Program-made: the position numbers and the translations under genes
Shown: positions 1 through 8,673 of the stretch, piece after piece
Numbering within the stretch: the stretch's first letter is position 1
How the letters are laid out: each line of letters begins with the position of its first letter
DNA from: Lamprobacter sp046541315
GTDB taxonomy: Bacteria; Pseudomonadota; Gammaproteobacteria; Chromatiales; Chromatiaceae
NCBI RefSeq assembly: GCF_046541315.1
Contig: NZ_JBKHDN010000072.1
Coordinates: 1 to 12,405, forward strand
Reading direction: 5' to 3'
DNA: 12,405 nucleotides
Notes under the pieces: generated by a model
Databases searched by the model: none
Told to the model about the DNA's origin: nothing
Seen by the model: only the letters and a program-made list of their open reading frames with translations

Positions 1-256
1 CGGCGGCCTGGTCGTCTAGCTCGGCGGCCCGATCGGCCAACTCGCCGATCTCGCGCATCATCGCCAGGGTGCGTTCGGCCTCCTCGGCGCTGATCTTGTT
101 CAGCGCATAGCCGACATGGACGAGGACGAAGTCGCCGATCTCGGCATCCTCGATCAGCGCCAGGGAGACGGGCCGGCGCACACCACCGAGGGACACGGTG
201 GCGGCGTCGGCCGCCGGATCGAGCGCGAGGATCTGGGCGGGGATGGCAAGACACAT
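1..256 (-). CDS. hypC: Hydrogenase maturation chaperone HypC (3' end cut by window edge)
   Basis: HypC is a small cytoplasmic chaperone. With HypD it carries the Fe(CN)2CO unit and hands it to the precursor of a [NiFe]-hydrogenase large subunit. The reverse strand reads from ATG at 256 to the left edge as about 85 residues. It begins MCLAIPAQI, the family hallmark; Cys2, exposed after removal of the initiator Met, is the residue known to bind HypD and the iron unit. A second family block, GDFVLVHVGYALNKI, follows at about residues 43-57, then an acidic helical C-terminus. HypC proteins usually have 75-100 residues, so only the last few codons should be missing. It lies 65 nt downstream of hupK on the same strand, so the two are probably co-transcribed, with hypD and hypE expected beyond the edge (inference). 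No strong Shine-Dalgarno sequence is visible. The paralogue HupF/HoxL is the main alternative, but the short length favours HypC. Confidence 0.94.
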   Translation of the reverse strand, partial: MCLAIPAQILALDPAADAATVSLGGVRRPVSLALIEDAEIGDFVLVHVGYALNKISAEEAERTLAMMREIGELADRAAELDDQAA

Positions 257-280
257 AGGCGGTGATCCGAAGGGCTGAGC

Positions 281-295
281 GACGCCGACGGCGTC
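281..295. other. Short hairpin between hupK and hypC
   Basis: GACGCC and GGCGTC form a perfect 6-bp stem around a 3-nt loop in the 65-nt gap between the hupK stop and the hypC start. It has no T-run, so it is not a convincing terminator. It could modulate hypC translation or mRNA stability, or be chance in GC-rich DNA. Confidence 0.25.
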
Positions 296-321
296 CAGAA
301 GACGATGATCGACTTTGACCG

Positions 322-1830
322 TCAGGATACAGAAAGTTGGTAGTCGACACAGGGATCGACTGCGGTGATGTAGAGCCGAGCCAGGCGTTCCAGCTCCGGC
401 CCCTTGGCGCCGCCGCGCGCGATTGCAGCGAGTCCCTGAGCGACCACGCCGGCCGGATGAAAATTCCATTCGGTTGGAGCCAGGATCCGATACCGCTCGA
501 CACGGCCATCCGCGATGCTGACCCGGTGGACAAGCAGACCGCGGGCGGCTTCGGCCGCGCCGATGCCGACGCCAGCATCAACGCCGCCTCGGGTCTCGTC
601 ACGATCAACCGCGTTCTTGAGCCCCGGTAACCGCCCCCTTGCGCCGGTGCCGTCCACTACAGGCCGAAGCGACTCGCCAGCATCTTCGAGCGACGCCTGA
701 ACCGCGCCGCCCCGGTCTTCCATTCCGGCGTCCAGAGTGGTCTCGGACGCTTTCTGAAAGCCGGCGCGCGGTAGCCGATTTCCGGCTTCTGGAGCGGCCA
801 ATGCGGTATTTTCAGACAGCCCCTCAAGGCCGCGCGCGCGCTGCGCCAGATCGACCAGAAGCGCCACCAGCCGCGTGAGCAGGCCGTTACCGTGCTCGGC
901 GAGCAGGGCCGCGATCAGCGGATGCGCCGCCACCCGCGCCAGGGGGCCGGTTTCGGCGCACTCTCGCTGCCAGCGCGGCGTGGCGATGAACGCATCGGCG
1001 TCGGCGTTCGCTAACGCCTCGGCGAGCGGTTGCCAAGGCGCTGCCGGCAGCCGCGCGACCGGATTCGCGCCGCAGTCGGCAACCCCCCCCGCCAGCAGGG
1101 CGCGCACCAAGCCAGCGGCCGGCGTCCGCGTTTGCGCAGCCCAGCGCCGCACGGCCGCCGGGCTATCCAGCGCCTGTAGCCAGGCGTCTGGCGCTGTCCC
1201 CAGTGCCTGCTCGGTGACCAGGTCCAGCAGCGCGCTCGGATCGAGACCGGCGGCGGCGCCCTGCTCGGCCTGTTGCGTATGCAATGAAAAAGGGTCACCC
1301 CCCGCTTGCTGAGTCCGACGCAAGGCCATGAACGCGCGCATCACCCGCGGCATCGCGGACGCTGCCGATGTCTTGGGCGCCATGGTCTTGGCCTCGATCG
1401 CAGACAGAGTAGACGCCGCCGGCGACGGGGCCTTGGCCTCAGTGGAGGCGCGAGCATGCGCGTTGGCATCGATGCGCGCGCCCGCATCGAGCTTGGGCAT
1501 TGTCTCGGCCCAGGGCTCCAGCATCCGCGGCCAGTCGAGCAATAACCGCCACAGGTGCTCCTTGATCGTCTCGGCGGACACCAAGGCCTGGCGGCGGGCC
1601 AGGACGGCGGCGCTCGGCTGGCGATCCAGCGCCTGTTCGCAGGCGCTGACACAGGCCGCCGCCTGCGCGGTCCCGCAGAGGCTGAAGAGCGTCGGCAGCT
1701 GACGCACGACCGCCGCAGGCGGCTTGCCGGCGAAGACGCGCGCGGCGGTCAGCGGACGGCTTGAGCCGATCGCAACCGCGCCGCTGCTCGCCTCAAGGCG
1801 GATCTCGAGCTGGCCGGCGAGAGCGGACAT
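322..1830 (-). CDS. hupK: HupK/HoxV-type hydrogenase accessory protein
   Basis: HupK/HoxV proteins are degenerate relatives of the [NiFe]-hydrogenase large subunit, thought to act as a scaffold during Fe(CN)2CO cofactor assembly for an uptake hydrogenase in the cytoplasm. Visible here (502-aa numbering): LFSLCGTAQA at about 48-57, matching the large-subunit motif CGxC but keeping only Cys52 (Ala55 replaces the second Cys); ETGPLAR at about 293-299; a large-subunit-like stretch with Trp455-Asn456; and a C-terminal DPC (492-494) followed by VDYQ instead of the usual xxCxxH. Two Ala- or Gly/Asp-rich, low-conservation-looking stretches (about 113-162 and 336-421) make it longer than I expect for the family. 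The same frame is open to an ATG at 1932, but the extra 34 codons are rich in AGG, GGG, CTT and GTT, unlike the gene body, and the family-like N-terminus starts at MSALAG. I therefore chose ATG 1830; a GGGGG lies a few nt upstream. hypC follows on the same strand. Function is assigned from motifs and neighbourhood. Confidence 0.87.
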   Translation of the reverse strand: MSALAGQLEIRLEASSGAVAIGSSRPLTAARVFAGKPPAAVVRQLPTLFSLCGTAQAAACVSACEQALDRQPSAAVLARRQALVSAETIKEHLWRLLLDWPRMLEPWAETMPKLDAGARIDANAHARASTEAKAPSPAASTLSAIEAKTMAPKTSAASAMPRVMRAFMALRRTQQAGGDPFSLHTQQAEQGAAAGLDPSALLDLVTEQALGTAPDAWLQALDSPAAVRRWAAQTRTPAAGLVRALLAGGVADCGANPVARLPAAPWQPLAEALANADADAFIATPRWQRECAETGPLARVAAHPLIAALLAEHGNGLLTRLVALLVDLAQRARGLEGLSENTALAAPEAGNRLPRAGFQKASETTLDAGMEDRGGAVQASLEDAGESLRPVVDGTGARGRLPGLKNAVDRDETRGGVDAGVGIGAAEAARGLLVHRVSIADGRVERYRILAPTEWNFHPAGVVAQGLAAIARGGAKGPELERLARLYITAVDPCVDYQLSVS

Positions 1831-2007
1831 CGAACCCCCAAGGTTGGCGTGAATCACAAGCGACCTAGCTTCCGGCGCCGCGCCATGAGCCCCAGGAACA
1901 AGCATCGGCACAACCCGGATCCCAGGCCTCATCCAGCAGTTTAACCAACGCGCGAGCGCCGATAGCCCTGTAGACTAAGCGCTTTTGATCGCTGGACCCT
2001 CTCCTGC
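1831..2007. promoter_or_regulatory. Divergent intergenic region between hupK and the methyltransferase gene
   Basis: This 177-bp gap must hold the start signals of two diverging units. A TAGACT (1971-1976) preceded by TG could be a -10 element for the rightward gene, but I see no matching -35 at normal spacing. No convincing sigma-54 -24/-12 pair and no long inverted repeat was seen. The part up to 1932 stays open in the hupK frame but has non-coding-like codon use. Confidence 0.35.
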
Positions 2008-2604
2008 ATGCTTGCCCCTGACCAACTTGCGGCCCTGCGCGCGCCGATCTCGTTCGAGACCGAGCTGCGTGGACAACGGCTGCGCCTCGAATCGACCTGG
2101 GGATTGTTCTCTCCGCGCGAGATCGATGAAGGCACCCGCCTGCTGCTTCAACATGTCAGGCTCAAGCCCGAGGCCGATTGCCTCGACCTCGGCTGTGGCT
2201 ATGGTCCGATCGGACTGACGCTGGCGGCGCTGGCACCGCAGGGGCGGACCCTGATGGTCGACAAGGACTTCGTCGCTGTCGATTTTGCCCAGCGCAACGC
2301 CGCGCGCAATCGCCTGGAGAACGCCAGCAGCCGGTTGAGCAATGGCTTCGAGCAGGTGCCGCCCGAGATGCGCTTCGATCTGATCGCGAGCAATGTGCCC
2401 GCCAAGGTCGGCAAGGAACTGCTCTCGATCCTGCTGCACGATGCCCATGCGCGCCTGCGCCCCGGTGGCCAGCTCTATCTGGTGACCATCAGCGGTCTGC
2501 GCGCCTTCATCAAGCGCAACCTGGAAGAGGTTTTCGGCAACTACGACAAGCTCAAGCAGGGCGCCCATTACACGGTCGCATTGGCGGAACGCATTGACCG
2601 CTGA
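2008..2604 (+). CDS. Class I SAM-dependent methyltransferase, RsmC/MJ0882-like
   Basis: A 198-aa Rossmann-fold methyltransferase of the small-subunit rRNA methyltransferase-like group (MTS domain). The SAM-binding motif I, CLDLGCGYGPIGL, is at residues 58-70, and an acidic ribose-binding position is seen in VDKD (84-87). Motif IV, normally NPPF in N-methyltransferases such as RsmC and RlmG, reads SNVPAKVGKE (128-137). The C-terminal part, with RPGGQLYLV (151-159) and a VFGNYD/GAHYTV segment, resembles the single-domain archaeal protein MJ0882 more than two-domain RsmC, which is about twice as long. The substrate (rRNA, tRNA or other) cannot be read from the sequence. The ATG at 2008 has only a weak upstream ribosome-binding sequence. 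acs starts 120 bp downstream and has its own strong ribosome-binding site, so the two need not share a transcript. Confident as a gene and as a methyltransferase; the specific function is unknown. Confidence 0.9.
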   Translation: MLAPDQLAALRAPISFETELRGQRLRLESTWGLFSPREIDEGTRLLLQHVRLKPEADCLDLGCGYGPIGLTLAALAPQGRTLMVDKDFVAVDFAQRNAARNRLENASSRLSNGFEQVPPEMRFDLIASNVPAKVGKELLSILLHDAHARLRPGGQLYLVTISGLRAFIKRNLEEVFGNYDKLKQGAHYTVALAERIDR

Positions 2605-2724
2605 TCTGGCGGCCCCGTGAGCGAAAGGGTTAGACTTCGTCGGCTAAGCCTTTTGGGCCCAAACAGGCGGAATCGACGCTGCCCCCTATGATCGCAAGAA
2701 TGAATACGAGGAGGACTCACTATC
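2605..2724 (+). promoter_or_regulatory. acs upstream region with palindrome and possible -10
   Basis: The 120-bp leader of acs contains a perfect 12-bp palindrome, TTTGGGCCCAAA (2652-2663), and a TATGAT (2687-2692) that resembles a sigma-70 -10 element. There is no good -35 at 16-18 bp, so a promoter here would probably need an activator, and the palindrome is a candidate binding site (inference). No T-tailed hairpin that would end the upstream methyltransferase transcript was seen. Confidence 0.35.
2709..2714 (+). promoter_or_regulatory. Strong ribosome-binding site of acs
   Basis: A full AGGAGG core lies 10 nt before ATG 2725 and fixes the acs start. It is the best Shine-Dalgarno sequence in the window and suggests efficient translation. 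Confidence 0.8.
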
Positions 2725-4671
<1,947 letters not shown>

Positions 4672-4684
4672 GCCATCTTGGCTT

Positions 4685-4711
4685 CGGTCGTGGCGCCACG
4701 CGCCACGACCG
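4685..4711 (+). terminator. Hairpin downstream of acs, terminator-like
   Basis: CGGTCGTGGCG and CGCCACGACCG form a perfect 11-bp, GC-rich stem around a 5-nt loop, starting 13 nt after the acs stop. Only a weak TTT follows, so it is either a poor intrinsic terminator or a 3'-end mRNA-stabilising structure. Its position right behind a stop codon supports a 3'-end role. Confidence 0.6.
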
Positions 4712-4748
4712 GCCATGTTTCCCTGGCGGCAACCACCGCCGCCCATCC

Positions 4749-4767
4749 TGGCGATATTGCATCGCCA
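4749..4767. other. Second hairpin in the acs-NYN gap
   Basis: TGGCGAT and ATCGCCA form a perfect 7-bp stem around ATTGC, about 70 nt before the start of the NYN-cold-shock gene. It may be an operator or a structured leader of the NYN/pil transcript. Its function is unknown and it could be chance. No clear -35/-10 pair was found in this 164-bp gap. Confidence 0.3.
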
Positions 4768-4822
4768 CTGTCCAACCTGACGTCCCATCATGAACGGAAT
4801 CCTGGTAGGCACCCAGTCTCAA

Positions 4823-4826
4823 GAGG
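4823..4826 (+). promoter_or_regulatory. Ribosome-binding site supporting the TTG start at 4836
   Basis: AAGAGGT (4821-4827) has a GAGG core 9 nt before TTG 4836. An in-frame TAG at 4806-4808 rules out a start further upstream, and the first in-frame ATG lies beyond the catalytic VDAEN motif. This site therefore decides the start. Confidence 0.65.
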
Positions 4827-4835
4827 TCGATCTCA

Positions 4836-5669
4836 TTGCCTTTATGTCAGCGAGTAGGCGTCTATGTCGACGCCGAGAATGTCCGTTATAACGGCGGTTA
4901 TCAGATGCGTTACGACGTGCTGCGACGGTTCGCGGCGCGGGAAAACGGCATCCTGCAACGCCTCAATACCTATATTTCCTACGATTCGGAACGCGCCCGC
5001 GAAGATCCCGAGTATGCGAAGAAGAGCCGCGGCTATCAGCAGATGGTGCGCGACTTCGGCTGGAAGATCACGGTCAAATATGTGCGCCGGTACACCGACG
5101 AAGCCGGCAATATCTCGATGAAGGCCAACGCCGATCTGGACATGGCGGTCGATGCCATGCTGCAGGCCGAAAAGCTCGATCAGGTGATCCTGGTCACCGG
5201 CGATGGCGATTTCCTCCAGGTCGTCGAGGCCCTGCAGAACCGCGGCTGTCGCGTCGAACTGATCGGCTTCAAGAACGTCTCGCGCGCGCTACAGCAAGAG
5301 GCCGATGCCTATTGGCCCGGCTTCCTGATCCCCGACCTGTTACCGGTCTCCTACGAGCCACGCAATGAATGGGGCAAGTCCGGCTCCTGTGTGCGCGGGG
5401 TCTGCACCAAGTGGTTCCCGGACAAGGGCTACGGGTTCCTGCGTTTCATTCAGGATATCTCGCCCGATCTCTGGATCACCGACCCGCGCGAGCCGGCCTC
5501 GCCCTATGTCAGCGTGTTTTGCCATGCCAACGAGGTCGCCGAGGATGTCACCGAAGACATGCTGATGAATCGCGAAACCATCCTGGAGTTCTATCTCAAC
5601 GAGAGCGAACAGAAGGATAACGGCTTGGTTGCCAACAACGTCAGGCTCGCGTTCAATATCAGCCGTTGA
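4836..5669 (+). CDS. NYN-domain ribonuclease fused to a cold-shock domain
   Basis: A 277-aa predicted cytoplasmic RNA-binding nuclease. The N-terminal NYN domain (about 6-165; PIN-like fold, LabA-type family) has the acidic metal-site positions: Asp12 in VYVDAEN, Asp100/Asp102/Asp106 in ANADLDMAVDAM, and Asp123/Asp125 in VTGDGDF. The C-terminal part (about 186-275) looks like a cold-shock domain: KWFPDKGYGFLRF (192-204) contains an RNP1-like core, VSVFCHAN (225-232) is RNP2-like, and the end (EFYLN, then NNVRLA) matches the closing strands of CspA proteins. An insert of about 15 residues separates RNP1 and RNP2. NYN proteins are expected to cut RNA in a metal-dependent way, and the cold-shock domain would supply single-strand RNA binding; the target is unknown. 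Translation starts at TTG, the only start that keeps Asp12. The stop lies 32 nt before pilB, so co-transcription with pilBCD is likely, though a functional tie to pili is inference. Confidence 0.92.
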   Translation: MPLCQRVGVYVDAENVRYNGGYQMRYDVLRRFAARENGILQRLNTYISYDSERAREDPEYAKKSRGYQQMVRDFGWKITVKYVRRYTDEAGNISMKANADLDMAVDAMLQAEKLDQVILVTGDGDFLQVVEALQNRGCRVELIGFKNVSRALQQEADAYWPGFLIPDLLPVSYEPRNEWGKSGSCVRGVCTKWFPDKGYGFLRFIQDISPDLWITDPREPASPYVSVFCHANEVAEDVTEDMLMNRETILEFYLNESEQKDNGLVANNVRLAFNISR

Positions 5670-5701
5670 CAACGACCTGCGAGCACGAGCGCTGATTGCC
5701 G

Positions 5702-7414
5702 ATGACCACCGCCGCGTCTCCGATCAATCCGGCGGGCCTGGCGCGCCGCCTGGTGCAGGATGGATTGCTCTCGGAGCAACGGGCGCGGGCGGCGCAGCGG
5801 GAAGCCGCAAACCGCCATCAGACCTTCGTGCAGTATCTGGTCGAGCACAAATGGCTCGATGGCTACCGCATCGCGGCGGCCGCCTCCGAGGCGTTCGGAG
5901 TGCCACTGCTGGATCTCGCCGCCGTCGATCTGTTGCGGGTGCCGATCGATCTGATCGATCAGCGGCTGGTGCAAAGACATCGCGCGCTGCCGCTGTTGCG
6001 GCGTGGCAATCGGCTGTTCGTCGCGGTGTCGGACCCGACCAACGATCAGGCCCTCGATGACATCCGCTTCAATACCGGCCTGAGTCTGAGCGCGGTGCTG
6101 GTCGAGGACGACAAGCTCGCCACCGCCATCCAGCAGGTCCTGCAAGCCCAGGACACCAGCCTCTCCGATCTCATCGACGCCGACCTCGGTCAGGCCGAGG
6201 GCGTCAAGGACGACAGCGGCGAGGCGATGGAGACGGCGTCGAACGTCGACGATGCGCCGGTGGTGCGTTACGTCAACAAGATCCTGCGCGACGCGATCAA
6301 TGCCGCCGCCTCCGATATCCACTTCGAGCCCTACGAGCGCGCCTTCCGCATCCGTTTTCGCCAAGACGGGGTCTTGCACGAGATCGCCCATCCACCCTTG
6401 AGCATCGCCGCGCGCTTGATCGCCCGCCTCAAGGTGATGTCGCGCATGAATATCGCCGAACGGCGCGTGCCTCAGGATGGCCGGCTCAAGCTCAAGCTCG
6501 GCTATGCGCACGCGGTCGATTTTCGCGTCAACACCCTGCCGACGCTCTATGGCGAAAAGGTCGTGCTGCGTATCCTCGACTCGGCCGGCGGCAAGATCGG
6601 CATCAACCGGCTCGGCATGGAACCCGAGCAACAGGCCCTCTTCCAACAGGCGATCTCCCGCCCCTATGGGATGATCCTGGTCACCGGTCCCACCGGCTCG
6701 GGCAAGACGGTGACCCTCTACTCGGCGCTGAACCTGCTCAATCAGACCGCCGTGAACATCTCCACCGTCGAAGATCCGGTCGAGATCCAGGTGCCCGGCA
6801 TCAACCAGGTCAGCATGAACGCCAAGACCGGGCTGACCTTCGCCGCCGCCCTGCGGGCGTTCCTGCGCCAGGACCCGGACATCATCATGGTCGGCGAGAT
6901 TCGCGACCAGGAAACCGCCGAGATCGCGGTCAAGGCGGCGCAGACCGGTCATCTCGTGCTCTCGACGCTGCACACCAACGATGCGCCGCAATCGCTGACG
7001 CGACTCGCGCAAATGGGCGTGGCGCCCTTCAATATCGCCTCATCGGTGCTGTTGATCATGGCGCAACGCCTAGCGCGTCGACTCTGCCCGCATTGCCGCG
7101 CCGAGGAAACGCTGCCGCGCGAGGCCCTGCGCGAAGAGGGCTTCAGCGCGCAAGCGATCGATGCGGGCCTGACCCTCTACAAGGCCGTCGGCTGCGAGCA
7201 CTGCACCGACGGCTACAAGGGCCGCATCGGTCTGTTCCAGGTGGTCAAGGTCTCGGACGCGATGGGGCGCACCATCATGGAAGGCGGCAATTCGCTCGAC
7301 CTCGCGCGCCAGGCCGCGCAAGAAGGCTATCTCGACCTGCGCCAATCCGGCTTGCACAAGGTCCAGGCGGGCCTCACCAGCCTGCTCGAACTCAACCGCG
7401 TGACCCGGGATTGA
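5702..7414 (+). CDS. pilB: Type IV pilus assembly ATPase PilB
   Basis: PilB is the hexameric cytoplasmic ATPase that powers pilus extension by turning the PilC platform. The 570-aa product has an N-terminal T2SSE_N/MshEN-like domain (about 30-165, including LPLLRRGNRLFVAVSDPTN), a short acidic linker, then the GspE/PilB ATPase core: Walker A GPTGSGKT (329-336), the Asp box and Walker B region (ISTVEDPVE, then DPDIIMVGEIRD) and the His box (TGHLVLSTLHTND). The zinc-binding tetracysteine typical of PilB/GspE and absent from the retraction ATPase PilT is present at C462-x2-C465 and C498-x2-C501. A TTG two codons upstream (5696) is possible, but ATG 5702 is more likely; the ribosome-binding sequence is weak. 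It is followed at once by pilC and pilD, which fixes the assignment as PilB rather than GspE. No pilin gene adjoins it. Confidence 0.97.
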   Translation: MTTAASPINPAGLARRLVQDGLLSEQRARAAQREAANRHQTFVQYLVEHKWLDGYRIAAAASEAFGVPLLDLAAVDLLRVPIDLIDQRLVQRHRALPLLRRGNRLFVAVSDPTNDQALDDIRFNTGLSLSAVLVEDDKLATAIQQVLQAQDTSLSDLIDADLGQAEGVKDDSGEAMETASNVDDAPVVRYVNKILRDAINAAASDIHFEPYERAFRIRFRQDGVLHEIAHPPLSIAARLIARLKVMSRMNIAERRVPQDGRLKLKLGYAHAVDFRVNTLPTLYGEKVVLRILDSAGGKIGINRLGMEPEQQALFQQAISRPYGMILVTGPTGSGKTVTLYSALNLLNQTAVNISTVEDPVEIQVPGINQVSMNAKTGLTFAAALRAFLRQDPDIIMVGEIRDQETAEIAVKAAQTGHLVLSTLHTNDAPQSLTRLAQMGVAPFNIASSVLLIMAQRLARRLCPHCRAEETLPREALREEGFSAQAIDAGLTLYKAVGCEHCTDGYKGRIGLFQVVKVSDAMGRTIMEGGNSLDLARQAAQEGYLDLRQSGLHKVQAGLTSLLELNRVTRD

Positions 7415-7437
7415 CCCCGAGGGTCGCCGCCGCCGGC

Positions 7438-8658
7438 ATGAAGCAACGCGCGCACAAGACCGCGGTCTTTCTGTGGCAAGGGATCGATCGGCAGGGCGCG
7501 CGCGTCAAGGGCGAGCTAAGCGCTTCGAGCCCGGTGCTGGCGCGCGCCGAGCTGCGCCGGCAGGGCCTCAAACCGCTCAAGGTGCGCAAGAAACCGCAAC
7601 CGCTGTTCGGCGGCGGCAAGAAGAGGATCACGGCCGCCGATATCAGCATCTTCAGTCGCCAGCTGGCGACCATGATGAGCGCTGGCGTGCCGCTGGTGCA
7701 AGCGTTCGAGATCGTCGCTCGCGGCCACCATAACCGCTCGATGCGGGAGCTGTTGCTGCGGATCAAGGGCGACATCGAGAGCGGCACCAGCATGGCGGCG
7801 GCACTGCGCCAACATCCGGCCTGTTTCGACGCCTTGGTCTGCAATCTGGTCGCGGCCGGCGAGCATGCCGGTGTCCTCGACATCCTGCTCGACAGGATCG
7901 CCACCTACAAGGAGAAGACCGAGTCGATCAAGGGCAAGCTGAAGAAGGCGATGTTCTATCCGGCGGCGGTGATCATCGTCGCCATCATCGTCACCGTGGT
8001 GATCATGCTGTTCGTGATCCCGCAGTTCAAAGCCCTGTTCTCGAGCTTCGGCGCCGACCTGCCCGCCTTCACGCGGTTGGTGATCGCGCTCTCCGATCTC
8101 ATGCGCGCTTACTGGCTGCCGATGGCCCTCGGCGCCGCAGCGTCGGTCTATGCCCTCGTCGCCGCCTGGAAACGCTCGCAGGCCTTGCGCGATGCGCTCG
8201 ATCGCATCGCGCTGCGCCTGCCGGTGCTCGGCCCGCTGCGGCACAAGGCGGCGGTCGCCCGCTTCGCGCGCACCCTGTCGACCCTCTTTGCCGCCGGTGT
8301 CCCCTTGGTCGAGGCCTTGGATTCGGTCTCGGGCGCGACCGGCAGCGTCGTCTATGCCAAGGCGGTGACGACGATGCGCGACGAGGTCGCCACCGGCCAG
8401 AGCCTGCAGGTCGCCATGCGCGAACGCGAGCTGTTCCCGCACATGCTGGTGCAGATGACGGCGATCGGCGAAGAATCCGGTGCCCTCGATGCCATGCTCG
8501 GCAAGGTCGCCGATGCCTACGAGGAACAGGTCGACAACGCCGTCGATGCCTTGAGCAGTCTGCTCGAACCCTTGATCATGGTGGTGATCGGCGGCCTCGT
8601 CGGCAGCCTGGTGGTGGCGATGTATCTGCCCATCTTCAAGCTGGCGGCCGTGATCTAG
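7438..8658 (+). CDS. pilC: Type IV pilus inner-membrane platform protein PilC
   Basis: PilC is the polytopic inner-membrane protein that sits between the PilB ATPase and the pilin pool and adds pilins to the growing fibre. The 406-aa product matches the usual PilC length. It has two T2SSF domains, each opening with the same repeat: FSRQLATMMSAGVPL at 72-86 and FARTLSTLFAAGVPL at 276-290. Three hydrophobic segments are visible: about 172-197 (before FVIPQFKALF), about 225-243, and about 379-402 at the C-terminus (ending in the typical YLPIFKL). The frame is open far upstream inside pilB, but that part is a shadow. The ATG at 7438 gives the canonical N-terminus; a TTG at 7411, overlapping the pilB stop, is the alternative. 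GAGGG lies 14 nt before the ATG, rather far, so translation may be coupled to pilB, whose stop is 23 nt upstream. Confidence 0.97.
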   Translation: MKQRAHKTAVFLWQGIDRQGARVKGELSASSPVLARAELRRQGLKPLKVRKKPQPLFGGGKKRITAADISIFSRQLATMMSAGVPLVQAFEIVARGHHNRSMRELLLRIKGDIESGTSMAAALRQHPACFDALVCNLVAAGEHAGVLDILLDRIATYKEKTESIKGKLKKAMFYPAAVIIVAIIVTVVIMLFVIPQFKALFSSFGADLPAFTRLVIALSDLMRAYWLPMALGAAASVYALVAAWKRSQALRDALDRIALRLPVLGPLRHKAAVARFARTLSTLFAAGVPLVEALDSVSGATGSVVYAKAVTTMRDEVATGQSLQVAMRERELFPHMLVQMTAIGEESGALDAMLGKVADAYEEQVDNAVDALSSLLEPLIMVVIGGLVGSLVVAMYLPIFKLAAVI

Positions 8659-8673
8659 GGCCGGGACAGGCGT

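Noticed and set aside
875..1312. Plus-strand open frame of 145 codons opposite hupK
   Set aside because: Shadow of hupK; Ala/Ser/Cys-rich composition and no ribosome-binding site or motif.
1831..1932. Longer hupK start at ATG 1932
   Set aside because: The extra 34 codons use AGG, GGG, CTT and GTT far more than the gene body and do not look like the family N-terminus.
5591..7012. 473-codon minus-strand open frame opposite pilB
   Set aside because: Shadow of pilB; composition typical of antisense GC-rich DNA and no recognisable motif.
7093..7437. 115-codon upstream extension of pilC
   Set aside because: It overlaps the pilB C-terminus out of frame. PilC from 7438 has the normal length and N-terminus.
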